DNA of 64,000 nt from Alitta virens (lineage: Eukaryota > Annelida > Polychaeta > Phyllodocida > Nereididae), in assembly GCA_932294295.1 (NCBI GenBank), contig OW028580.1:29948396-30012395 (forward strand). Reading direction: 5' to 3'. The notes beneath the pieces were generated by a model. The model saw nothing but the letters and a program-made list of their open reading frames with translations, made no database searches and was not told the DNA's origin. The translations under genes were made by a program, and so were the position numbers. Below are positions 52,956-61,438 of this stretch, piece by piece; within the stretch, counting starts at the first letter, position 1, and each line of letters opens with the position of its first letter.

Positions 52956-53252
52956 ATGCTCAGATGCGATCGTGATGCTTTGCGTAGGAACTTTGTAGTT
53001 TTGGTTAGAGAAGTACCTTGTACAGAAGTGCTTTCATTTCTTTATCAAGACGGAATTCTCAATCAGCAAATGGTAACTGAAATATTAGAAGAAGCACCAT
53101 CGAAACGAAATTACTCCCTTTTATTTCTGCTACAGATGCGAGGACCCGCTGCATTCGCATCCTTCCTTAACGCATTGAAGGAAACAAAAAGAACCGATCT
53201 AGCTAATCTCTTAACCAATCTCGAAGACGAATTCACAAAAGTATCGATATGA
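52956..53252 (+). CDS. CARD-only protein
   Basis: 98 residues, nearly the length of a single caspase recruitment domain. The six-helix pattern is clear: RRNFVVLVREV (helix 1), EVLSFLYQDGILNQQMV (helices 2-3), LLFLLQMRGPAAFASFLNAL (helices 4-5, with the conserved RGPxAFxxF turn) and TDLANLLTNL (helix 6), closest in feel to caspase-2/caspase-9-type CARDs. CARDs bind each other in apoptosome and inflammasome assemblies, so a stand-alone viral copy could be decoy or adaptor; that is inference. It has its own repeat-rich promoter region and overlaps the next gene by ATGA. No lesion. Confidence 0.88.
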   Translation: MLRCDRDALRRNFVVLVREVPCTEVLSFLYQDGILNQQMVTEILEEAPSKRNYSLLFLLQMRGPAAFASFLNALKETKRTDLANLLTNLEDEFTKVSI

Positions 53253-53581
53253 GTACTATGAGTACTACGAGTGATGATTTGGATTGGAACATTGCTTTGT
53301 TAAATGAAGAATTATTTGAGACAAAACCTAATCCAAAAATCCTTGTGAATCTTTTTGTTTGCATTCTGAACTCGGTATTAAGTCATACCGAATCCAATAG
53401 CCACCAAACCAATCTCTGTCAATGTCATAATTTCATCCAAACCCATAGACTCAATATTTTGGAGTGTAACATTCAAAATTATGCTTCCACTACTATTCAA
53501 ACTAATCCAAATTCTTGTTGGATTATGCAAATGTCTGATAAATACAGACTCTTGAAACAGATGTATTTAAGAATAGGCTAG
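53249..53581 (+). CDS. uncharacterised protein coupled to the CARD gene
   Basis: 110 residues; its ATG overlaps the stop of the CARD gene (ATGA), suggesting reinitiation from one transcript. Not recognised. Mostly helical by composition, with a hydrophobic ILVNLFVCILNSVL stretch, a Cys/His cluster (CQCHNFIQTH) and a C-terminal KYRLLKQMYLRIG. The stop sits at the edge of the adjacent minisatellite. Confidence 0.55.
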   Translation: MSTMSTTSDDLDWNIALLNEELFETKPNPKILVNLFVCILNSVLSHTESNSHQTNLCQCHNFIQTHRLNILECNIQNYASTTIQTNPNSCWIMQMSDKYRLLKQMYLRIG

Positions 53582-53582
53582 C

Positions 53583-53818
53583 TAGCTAGCTTGTAGCTTT
53601 TAGCTTGTAGCTTTTAGCTTGTAGCTTTTAGCTTGTAGCTTTTAGCTTGTAGCTTTTAGTTTGTAGCTTTTAGTTTGTAGCTTTTAGCTTGTAGCTTTTA
53701 GTTTGTAGCTTTTAGTTTGTAGCTTTTAGTTTGTAGCTTTTAGCTTGTAGCTTTTAGCTTGTAGCTTTTAGCTTGTAGCTTTTAGCTTGTAGCTTTTAGC
53801 TTGTAGCTTTTAGCTTGG
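53583..53818 (+). repeat. 15-bp minisatellite
   Basis: About 15 tandem copies of ttgtagcttttagct with a c/t variant position, followed by a TA tract (53829-53844). Confidence 0.97.
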
Positions 53819-53864
53819 CTACTGAAATATATATATATATATATTTGGCTCGATTTGTATTAAA

Positions 53865-53970
53865 AAATGTGACTCGGTGTCAACTTCCTTTCGTAAGGAG
53901 ATGGTTGAAGGATCTAAATCTCCGCCATCTCGGTGTGACAGCACCACTCATAAATGGCTGAGTCGCTTAA
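53865..53970 (+). ncRNA. candidate structured RNA (weak)
   Basis: GACTC (53871-53875) can pair with GAGTC (53960-53964), enclosing GAGATGG/CCATCTC (53898-53904 with 53925-53931), GGTG/CACC (53932-53945) and TCCTT/AAGGA (53886-53899; overlaps the second stem by two bases). This makes a compact multi-stem fold at the convergence point of element 2. No family recognised; it could be chance. Confidence 0.25.
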
Positions 53971-54308
53971 TTGTGTACAATACGCTTCATTTCATATTCA
54001 CCCACTGTGGAAGGGAAAAATCCGACCCGGGTTAGATTTAACCATCCACATCATAAAGAGGGAGAGAAAACGAGTCACAAAAAAATTTAAAAATTAAAAA
54101 AATTTAAAAAAAGGACAGATTTCAACTGTCTATATTCCAAATTATGCTCAACCGTGCTCTGCGATCTTCCCGTGATGTTGGGCGAATGTGAGAGAAGTGT
54201 TTAATAGCTGTTCACAGCTAACATTTTTTTCATAACAAACTGGCAGAGTGTCTTTTGAAAAAAAAAATCAAGTCATAATATCATTCAATCATCTTTAATA
54301 TATAATAA
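53971..54308. other. noncoding convergence region of element 2
   Basis: AT-rich, with GGGTTAGATTTAACC palindrome-like sequence near 54028. No gene supported. Confidence 0.4.
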
Positions 54309-55724
54309 TTAAAGCCCGCTCTCTACATCTTTGGGGCGACCACGAGGCGTCTCAGCAGCGGTAGCGGCAGCAGCAGCGGTGGCGGCAGCGGTAGCGGCAG
54401 CAGCAGCAGCGGCTGTCATGGACCTCGTCACCGGGCCACTCACTGTAGGAGACGGGGATGGCGCACCCACCAAGTCCTGCAGGGTTCTCGGGAGTCTCAA
54501 TCCGCGTGGAACTGAAATAAAAAATAATAAACTTAATATCAGCATTTTTCCCCTATTATTAAAACTAATTTACTCTTTACAACGATCCGAGGATTCCCTG
54601 CTGGGATATCCCCCGCTGGTATGACGTCATTTTTAGGATCTCCCCAGCGGAGCCAGCGGAGCCAGCAGCGCCAGCAGCGCCAGCAGCGTCAACAGCGCCA
54701 CTCTTTACGTTGCGGAGGATAATAGAAGCTTCAAGATACCGCATCGCGCATGCGTTGTAGCGCACAGCGTCAAGGGTATTCCCTCCCGGGTGACGTCATT
54801 TTTAGGATCTCCCCAGCAGCGCCAGCGGAGCCAGCGGAGCCAGCGGAGCCAGCAGCGCCAGCAGTGTCAGCAGCGCCGCTCTTTTTACTACGGAGGAAAA
54901 TAGAAGCTGCAAGATACCGCATCGCGCATGCGCGAAGCGATGCTTTTTTTAGATCTAATAATGTAAACATTAACGCGTGGGTAGTGCTATACAGTAAGAC
55001 GCATAAACGTTCGGTTAATAATAAAAATTTAAATTTAAAAAGACTTACTTTCTAGAGAAGGGGGAGCCCTTCTCTTGCAAGCTTGACAGCGGCACATGAA
55101 CATTATCACCCGGTGTATGATTTTCTGTAGCCATAATATCGTGGAAACGGAACAGGGTGGTGGTGGAGCTTGTCTTCTGAATTGGTTGATTCTTCTCCAT
55201 GTCTTCAGCAAACCGCACATAACGCTTACATTCAACGTCAACAATCCAGCCAAAGACACAGAGAAAAATCCGAACCACCCTTCAACCTCCACATCAAACA
55301 TTTCATCATCATCATCATCATCTTCATCATCCGTTTTGTCTTCATCATCCGTTTTGTCTTCAGCCACATCATCCACATCATCCATGACAACAGTTGATCC
55401 ATCACCGGATTCGTCATTACACCCATAACTCCACTTCCTCAGCCGAGAGATACCACACACACCATAAAGTTCAACATGAAGATAACCTTCTAAATCAGAA
55501 GTCTTAACTCCATATCCATCATGCTCATCACTGAAGTGTACAACCAACACAGTCTCAGTCCTTCCTTCCAGAGGTAGGAAGGGCACAACATTGCCACACT
55601 TCATTACTGCATCTTCACAGATACAGTAATTCCCCTCCAAACACAAAACCTGAGTTTGGACAAACTCAAACGAACCAAAAAACAATAACAATTCAAGCAA
55701 TCCAAACATAGTGAAAAAAATCAT
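54309..55724 (-). CDS. spliced type I membrane protein with LRRNT-like module (glycoprotein C)
   Basis: Exon 1 55724-55049 and exon 2 54511-54309 (GTAAGT donor, TTTCAG acceptor, phase 1) give 292 residues. Signal peptide about 1-24. A cysteine module with Cys 28, 34, 36 and 43 (C-x-C-E-D-A-V-M-K-C) resembles the LRRNT caps of the two element 1 glycoproteins, and Cys 90 and 102 follow. Then an acidic run (DEDDDDDDE) and a membrane segment about 151-173. The basic cytoplasmic part continues into exon 2, which has a long Ala-rich tract. Surface or receptor-like function is inferred. The 537-bp intron holds a duplicated GC-rich block. Confidence 0.68.
54613..54955. repeat. 169-bp tandem duplication with CRE- and NRF1-like sites
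   Basis: Two diverged copies start at about 54613 and 54782, within the intron of glycoprotein C. Each has TGACGTCA (54622-54629; 54791-54798), a run of agcggagccagc-type repeats, and a GCGCATGCG site (54746; 54924). The sites match CREB/ATF and NRF1 consensus palindromes, suggesting a promoter or enhancer. A coding role (GSAGSAG-like repeats on the minus strand) is less likely. Confidence 0.7.
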
Positions 55725-56469
55725 GTGCTCCTCTCCAATGAAAACTAGAGAATGGGGTGGAACTTGGATTTAGCAGTGAATTCTTCAGTCATATCACTAA
55801 TTAATAGTAATAAAGATAAATTAACTCTACATCAAAGCACATTATGCTTCTGATTAATGAACACAACAAAGACCTCCTTCTAGGATCAATACATCCTTGA
55901 TCATTGGAGTGATTACACAGTAGGTGGGATTGGAGCAATATGAAATGATAAGACAAGATACCTTAATCCTTAATGAGTTTGAACCTACAGACACCAAACA
56001 GCTGTCAGCCCTATCAGTCTTACATCTAATCTGGGATAAGGTCAATTATGCTATGGTGGCATACCAAACCTAGACCAAACTGTGATTTGGGATAAAGGAG
56101 TTGGGTAATAGGTTTATAGCCTCAATGGATGCCTATCAAACTTTTAATCTGAAAAAACTCTTTCAAAGTTTACTGTTTAAACATAATAGCTGTATCTCCT
56201 CACCTCAGCAATTTTTTGAATGCACTTAATGAATGTAATGCACCCACATGGGTTATATCCTCAGCAATTTTTTGAATGCACTTAATGAATGTAATGCACC
56301 CACATGGGTTATATTTTAGGAAATGAAAGGGTTTTGGTTCAATTTATTGATCCATACCCCATTGCACACATGCACACATCACTGCATTTTTTTAAATTAT
56401 GCGAACTAGGGATTTTTTCAAATTTCACTTCAGTTGTGATTAGTCCACTACAGGAAAGAGATCACTAAC
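55725..56469. other. noncoding gap with 56-bp tandem duplication
   Basis: Between divergent glycoprotein C and RING genes, so it contains both promoters. A 56-bp unit (cctcagcaattttttgaatg...) is duplicated at 56203-56258 and 56259-56313. No gene supported. Confidence 0.7.
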
Positions 56470-57132
56470 ATGGATGTGTGTGTAATATGTTTGGTAGATG
56501 GTGGTAAGCAATTGTTCTGCTGTAATGCCATAATTCACCACTCATGTTGTTCAGCATACATTAATAATTTCGATTTCGTCATTTATGGTGCTTTGAAATG
56601 TCCACACTGTCGTAAAGAGTGGCTTTTTGAAGAATTAAGCAAATTTTTACATGAGAATTTGGAGGAGAATCCAATGCTGGAAGCGCAGGAGAATCCAATG
56701 CTGGAAGCGGAGGAGAATCCAATGCTGGAAGCGGAGGAGAATTCGGAGGAGAATTCGGAGGAGAATTCGGAGGAGAATTCGGAGGAGAATTCGGAGGAGA
56801 ATTCGGAGGAGAATCCGGAGGAGAATTCAATGCTGGAAGCTGAGGAGAATTCGGAGATAGGAATTGAGAGGGAAATGGTGGTATTAGAGGTGGATCAGCT
56901 GGAAGCTGGGGAGGGTGGAGATCCTCAGGTAAGTGTTGGATCACCACAGGATATTTTTGAAACGGAAGACTTTCAGGTAGGACCTTCAATTTATTATGAC
57001 TCATCAATTGATGAGATGGTGGTGGATTACAGCAGAGTCTCATTTCAAACCATCTCTGATGCAATGGTTAGAATTGTTAATGGTAGATTGGAGAGTGTTG
57101 AGTGGGAAGCTGATGAATTTTCGAGATTTTAA
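56470..57132 (+). CDS. RING-finger protein with acidic repeats
   Basis: 220 residues. Residues 1-50 carry a RING-type Cys/His cluster: CVIC, then CCNAIIHHSCC, then CPHC. This suggests an E3 ubiquitin ligase, an accessory activity found in several large DNA viruses. Residues about 62-125 are in-frame 12-base expansions (EENPMLEA and EENSEENS repeats). The C-terminal third is acidic with no recognised domain. Target unknown. Its 3' end faces the protease gene across a triplicated hairpin repeat. Confidence 0.75.
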   Translation: MDVCVICLVDGGKQLFCCNAIIHHSCCSAYINNFDFVIYGALKCPHCRKEWLFEELSKFLHENLEENPMLEAQENPMLEAEENPMLEAEENSEENSEENSEENSEENSEENSEENPEENSMLEAEENSEIGIEREMVVLEVDQLEAGEGGDPQVSVGSPQDIFETEDFQVGPSIYYDSSIDEMVVDYSRVSFQTISDAMVRIVNGRLESVEWEADEFSRF

Positions 57133-57247
57133 CTAGTTTTGGGGTATTAGTTCCAACTATTTATTACTTTTTAAAAAGTGATAAACAGTTGGATCCAACA
57201 CTGACCACGTGGAGGTTCCCCAAAGTACAGTGTCACTAGTCCTAAAT

Positions 57248-57450
57248 ATTATTTTTTGGTGTTATGATGTTTACAGATTTCTCAATCCTGCCAGTGACAT
57301 CATAACTTTTTTTTATTTTATTTTTTTTGGTGTTATGATGTTTACAGATTTCTCAATCCTGCCAGTGACATCATAACTTTTTTATTTTATTTTTTTGGTG
57401 TCATGATGTTTACAGATTTCTCAATCCTGCCAGTGACATCATAACTTTTG
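57248..57450. repeat. triplicated hairpin-forming repeat between convergent genes
   Basis: Three tandem copies (about 57257-57307, 57329-57376, 57397-57445). Each begins gttatgatgt (or gtcatgatgt) and ends acatcataac, so each can fold into an approximately 10-bp stem. T-rich spacers separate them. Possibly a 3'-end or transcription-termination module for the facing RING and protease genes (inference). Confidence 0.85.
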
Positions 57451-57536
57451 AAAATTGAAATTTTTTTTTTTTTTTGCAGTTTTATTTTTTCAGTGCGTTA
57501 TTTTGACTTATGGGTAACTTAATACCGCGACAGAGG

Positions 57537-57971
57537 TCAGATAACGCTCTCATACATTAGAGAATATATAAAACTATCAAGATTCACATTTTTCAACAAA
57601 CGAACGATAGAAGAAAATTCTATTCCCTGACTACGCAAAATAGTATAGAATATACAAAATTTACCGCAGTCATCGGATTTAAGGTTTTGAAGAGCGATAT
57701 CATTGTATACGTACCTACCGCACTTTTTAATTAAAAACTTGTGCCAATAAGAATGATAGTTTTCCGGGTTTTCACCCAAAGAATCAAAAAATTCGCAAGT
57801 ATGATTATTCACAAATACAGCAACCCAATGAGTGCCTGCACTATTGGCTTCATCGGTATTCAATATAGCTATAGTGTTATCTTTGATTAAATGAATATGG
57901 TTAGCAGGGTAAACCCCACCAAACTCTGGATAGTGTCTACGTAAAATGTTAGTTATTTCCGAAGTGTTCAT
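57537..57971 (-). CDS. adenain-type maturation protease
   Basis: 144 residues. Cysteine protease of the adenovirus maturation type (C5/Ulp1 fold), expected to process capsid precursors. The catalytic order is visible: His48 in GTHWVAVF, Asp63 in CEFFDSLG, Gln95 in IALQNLKS and Cys102 in DDCGKFC. Length is somewhat shorter than adenovirus protease but normal for Polintons. The ATG overlaps the capsid stop (ATGA), so it ends the capsid block. Element 1 shows no counterpart. Confidence 0.93.
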   Translation of the reverse strand: MNTSEITNILRRHYPEFGGVYPANHIHLIKDNTIAILNTDEANSAGTHWVAVFVNNHTCEFFDSLGENPENYHSYWHKFLIKKCGRYVYNDIALQNLKSDDCGKFCIFYTILRSQGIEFSSIVRLLKNVNLDSFIYSLMYESVI

Positions 57972-59287
57972 TGTGTAGTAATGTTTCGTGCAGCATCGAT
58001 ACTCAACAAGCCTTTAAATTTCCCATACAGAAAGACTACTATTGAGTCTTCCAGAGCTTTTAAAAATCTAAGTTCGAGTTTGGTTGTTCCTGTGTGCGAA
58101 ATTGGAAGCAACTCTTCAAAATTTTCTCTATTCCCTAGATCGAAGCAGAATATTGTGTATCCTCTATGGAAATCTTCGAAAGAAATGATAGAGTCTGGGT
58201 TCAGTCTGTGAAGTCTCTGCCAAGCCTCTAAATAATGAGATTGGTAAGCTGTATCACCGAATTTAACTTGAAGTGGTTTAGCTGGGAGAGAAATGTTGTT
58301 TAAATACAATCCTATCTCACTGATGTTAAAGTGACTAAAAAAATATGGATTGTGTTGGAATGAACCGCTGACAGCTGTAGATTTAGCCATACAAACGATT
58401 AATTGTTCTGGGCATTCGGTTCCGAATAAATCATTAATCGTAGCCACTTGACTACCTTTAGCTATAGTGTGAGTTCGCATTTTTGAATTGATATAAGGAT
58501 ATTGAGCTGATTTAAGTTTTAGGGCATCACTGATAGCAACACCAACTGCTGGGTCTAAGGTAACATGACATAACACTAGCTTAGCATCCAATATTTTAAT
58601 ATTAAATTTTTGTGTTAATTCGGAAGAGAGCAAGGAAAATTCGGGTGTAGAAGGCCAAAATTTCAATCCAATGTTGGTGTTGTGTAATAATAACCTTTTC
58701 TGTTTCATGAAATCCACTCCAATAGATCCAGTCATAACAAACTCTTGCCCCTGGTTAACAAACTTTGTTCTTTTTTTCAATGCAGGGTTCCCATCCGTAA
58801 CGGCATTATCAGTTCCTGCTACTGCCTTGAAATTACTACAAGTATTTATCGCAGTACTTAGATCTTTGGTGAATAATATTCCCAGTTGTTCGTCTACTTT
58901 ACTCGTTAAAAGAGTATCCAGCATATATTTATAAGGATAGCAGTAAGTAGGGATATCATTAGATATCGATTGATGTTGTAAACTGAGGTCAACTTTCTGA
59001 AACATTGATGCGATTAAACAATTTGTAGGTGCTACATCACCGGTAGCATCATATTTCTCCAATGATTCAACAAATTTGATAGGATCATTCTCCCCTATAA
59101 CAATTTTACACCTAAGTTGAATGTGTGAACGGGAAAAGTCGATAAAATTTTGTGAAGTTACACTAAATTCCACACATCCGCTGGATAGTTGTGAGATTGG
59201 AAGATGTTCTATCATTTGAGATTGCGATATTGCTTTGTTGGTAGGTTGTACGCAAAAAAGGTTGAGAGAATCATCGTGAGCTTGCAT
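57968..59287 (-). CDS. double-jelly-roll major capsid protein (hexon-like)
   Basis: 439 residues from ATG 59287. Homologous to the element 1 capsid at scattered but collinear motifs (SMFQKVDLSLQHQ, YPYKYMLDTLL, WPSTPEFSLL, YPYINSKMRTHTIAKG, NPYFFSH). It lacks the acidic Gly/Ala insertion present there. Flanked by the pX-like gene (one base upstream) and protease (four-base overlap), the usual Polinton capsid module. No lesion. Confidence 0.92.
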   Translation of the reverse strand: MQAHDDSLNLFCVQPTNKAISQSQMIEHLPISQLSSGCVEFSVTSQNFIDFSRSHIQLRCKIVIGENDPIKFVESLEKYDATGDVAPTNCLIASMFQKVDLSLQHQSISNDIPTYCYPYKYMLDTLLTSKVDEQLGILFTKDLSTAINTCSNFKAVAGTDNAVTDGNPALKKRTKFVNQGQEFVMTGSIGVDFMKQKRLLLHNTNIGLKFWPSTPEFSLLSSELTQKFNIKILDAKLVLCHVTLDPAVGVAISDALKLKSAQYPYINSKMRTHTIAKGSQVATINDLFGTECPEQLIVCMAKSTAVSGSFQHNPYFFSHFNISEIGLYLNNISLPAKPLQVKFGDTAYQSHYLEAWQRLHRLNPDSIISFEDFHRGYTIFCFDLGNRENFEELLPISHTGTTKLELRFLKALEDSIVVFLYGKFKGLLSIDAARNITTQ

Positions 59288-59288
59288 T

Positions 59289-59582
59289 TTATCGTCTCCT
59301 TCTTACAACCTTTTTCTTAGTCTGTCTAGTTTTAGTGTTCTTGCTCCGGTGTTTAGATCTAGACTGAGGCGATTTTTTCTTTTTACTCGATTTTATAGCT
59401 TTGTTAATGATAGAGCGTGACATGTTATCTTTCTGTGCGGCTGCAGTTACAACTTGCAAACCTTTGCCCGATTGAGTAGTTGAATCGTTTACCACAAATA
59501 TTTTTTGATTTGGTAAAATTTTTCCATCAATCATTGCAGCGTAATGCTTTTTCCAACTATCGTAATCATTAATAACTGACAT
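59289..59582 (-). CDS. pX-like basic virion protein candidate
   Basis: 97 residues. N-terminal SWKKHYAAMIDGK and IFVVNDSTTQSGKGLQVV, then an extremely basic C-terminus (KSSKKKKSPQSRSKHRS, KKKVVRRRR), fitting a DNA-condensing or membrane-active core protein. Position and N-terminal similarity match 19830-20288 in element 1. The start overlaps the minor capsid gene. Confidence 0.65.
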   Translation of the reverse strand: MSVINDYDSWKKHYAAMIDGKILPNQKIFVVNDSTTQSGKGLQVVTAAAQKDNMSRSIINKAIKSSKKKKSPQSRSKHRSKNTKTRQTKKKVVRRRR

Positions 59583-60012
59583 TGTGAAAACGAAGTGTTA
59601 CGTTCAGTTCCGAAAGTGATAGTGGTGGTGATGTGGTTTCTCTGGGTTTTATATATATTCTGAAGCGATTGAGTTGTCCTTGAATAGTTTTCAATTTAAT
59701 CGGGCGTACGAATTCTGTGTGAGAAACCTTCAACCCTGGTAATTGAAAAACTCGCAAGACTGGTGACAATTTTCCGTATAGAAAAGATTCCTGACACACA
59801 TCGCTAAAAATATATATCTCTTCTTTGGTTCTTTCGTTAATTCTACATCTAATGTCTAGCAATTCCACATAAGATTCCGCGCAGAGGTTGATATTTCTAT
59901 CTAGTTGCACTATAAAATCATTAGGATTATTGTCAGTGAAAATATTTTTACTATCTGTACTAGAAGCATACACCACAAACGATGTCATGATTAAGAATGT
60001 TCTTTTTCTCAT
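59569..60012 (-). CDS. putative minor capsid (penton) protein
   Basis: Frame of 147 residues from ATG 60012; the homologue in element 1 favours the internal ATG at 59988 (139 residues). Shared start VYASSTDSKNIFTDNNPNDF against ISSQQSDDFFTDNSAEAF and a following VELLDIRCR strand. Sits between integrase and pX-like genes as in element 1. Beta-rich appearance; penton or minor capsid by position. Confidence 0.68.
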   Translation of the reverse strand: MRKRTFLIMTSFVVYASSTDSKNIFTDNNPNDFIVQLDRNINLCAESYVELLDIRCRINERTKEEIYIFSDVCQESFLYGKLSPVLRVFQLPGLKVSHTEFVRPIKLKTIQGQLNRFRIYIKPRETTSPPLSLSELNVTLRFHNVSY

Positions 60013-60054
60013 TCACCGCTGTGTAATATACTACCGGGTACTTGTACGCAAGAG

Positions 60055-60335
60055 TGCACCCCAGGGTTGCAGCCCTGGGTTGGAACCCCAGGGTTGGAGA
60101 CCTGGATGTACCAGTTCTTAGTCTAGGTCACAAAACTAGGTCACAAAACTAAGTCACAAAACTAGGTAATAAAACTAGGTCACAAAACTAGGACACAGGT
60201 CACAAAACTAGGTCACAAGACTAGGCCACAAGACTAGGTCACAGGTCACAAGACTAGGCCACAGGCCACAAGACTAGGTCACAAGACTAGGACACAAGCC
60301 TAGGTCACAAGACTAGGTCACAAGACTAGGTCACT
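60055..60335. repeat. cccagggttg repeats and 14-bp minisatellite
   Basis: 60055-60105 contains four related ccagggttg/ccctgggttg units in both orientations, able to fold. 60124-60335 is a minisatellite with unit about aggtcacaaaacta, roughly 15 copies with variants. It reaches into the integrase gene, whose last codons and stop (CTAGTGACCTAG) are made of repeat sequence. Confidence 0.93.
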
Positions 60336-61438
60336 AGTGTTGCTTTTTGGAGATGTTCTATTTCACTTTTTTTCATCCATGTCGAGTGTTTCTTAGGCCA
60401 ACCTAACCATTTAACCAACACTTTATCTCGTTTCCTTTTAAGTATTTTTTCTATGAGGTAAGTCTGATTATCATCAACTACCACTTTCTGCAGCTCGTTT
60501 TCTTGGAAATGCCCGTTTAAGACTTCGTTTTTCAAGTCTTTTACTACATAGATTGGTTTGATATCTCTCATAATTCTATCAGCAATGATGAAATGTTCTC
60601 TTGTCCACGATTCGTCAAATGCTCTCATGAATGGGTGTCTGACTACACTTATCCTAACCGTATCGTGTATATTAAAACGAAAATCGGTTTGTATCTTATC
60701 AGGTTGCTCCGTTTCATATAACTGCTTCCATATTTTGTATTCATCCGATACTGTAACGGAAGCAGGAGTCTGTTTAATACTGCTATGATAAGAGTGATTG
60801 TAGGAATTTGTTGCTTTCTGCAACTGATCAACCCATTTGTGTGTATTTTGAGCAAGCATATAGGTAAACAATAACTTTTTTAAAGTCTTGAAAAATCTCT
60901 CAACTATGTTGGCTTTTGTTTCTGTATTATTAGTAAAAAAATGATTTATTCTCAGTTTCTTGAATAAATTCTGTGTCGCACGGGATCTGAACTCGGGACC
61001 TCTATCAGAACGACAGTTGGTTATAGTCCCTAATTTTAACAACAAGCTTTTTAAAGCTGGAACAAATTCTTGCGATTTCAAACTTTTCAAAGCTACTGTA
61101 TGAGCAACTTTACTGAAGCAATCAATCCCAGCTAAGATGTAGATATATCCGGAATTATCTTTATCGTACTGCGGTATATGAGCTGTATCCAAGTCTATTT
61201 GATAACCAATATATGGAGTTACAACTCGATTTCTAACAATGTTAGTATTCACTTGTCTAAGTAATGTGTAATACTCTCGACTTTGTAGAAATTCTTTGAT
61301 TTGTTTTCTGGTTAAGATATGTTTATTATCTTTTTTTATAGCTCTGTAGAATTTATCAACGCTACTATAGGCTCCAGGAAAGTTAAAATCTTGAAATTTT
61401 TCCAGAAGATAGTTTCTCACATCTTGTGCCAAATCCAT
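60326..61438 (-). CDS. retroviral-type integrase
   Basis: 370 residues from ATG 61438. rve core with the DDE triad: Asp in YQIDLDTAHI, Asp in NCRSDRGPEF and Glu in NIVERFFKTLKK. The N-terminal part has KFYRAIKKDNKHILTRKQIKEF, a family helical region. The C-terminal IEKILKRKRDKVLVKWLGWPKKHSTW is chromodomain-like and clearer than in element 1. Its start overlaps the upstream Ala/Pro/Val-rich gene by 22 bases in another frame. The last codons derive from the adjoining minisatellite. Confidence 0.95.
   Translation of the reverse strand: MDLAQDVRNYLLEKFQDFNFPGAYSSVDKFYRAIKKDNKHILTRKQIKEFLQSREYYTLLRQVNTNIVRNRVVTPYIGYQIDLDTAHIPQYDKDNSGYIYILAGIDCFSKVAHTVALKSLKSQEFVPALKSLLLKLGTITNCRSDRGPEFRSRATQNLFKKLRINHFFTNNTETKANIVERFFKTLKKLLFTYMLAQNTHKWVDQLQKATNSYNHSYHSSIKQTPASVTVSDEYKIWKQLYETEQPDKIQTDFRFNIHDTVRISVVRHPFMRAFDESWTREHFIIADRIMRDIKPIYVVKDLKNEVLNGHFQENELQKVVVDDNQTYLIEKILKRKRDKVLVKWLGWPKKHSTWMKKSEIEHLQKATLVT

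Noticed and set aside
53583..53818. CRISPR-like array
   Set aside because: Head-to-tail 15-bp units without unique spacers, in eukaryotic DNA; it is a minisatellite. The same applies to 60124-60335.
54577..54970. collagen-like coding exons (GSAGSAG repeats) on the minus strand
   Set aside because: Both copies are in a tandemly duplicated regulatory-looking block within an intron, and the flanking splice sites of glycoprotein C join in frame without them; not excluded as alternative exons.
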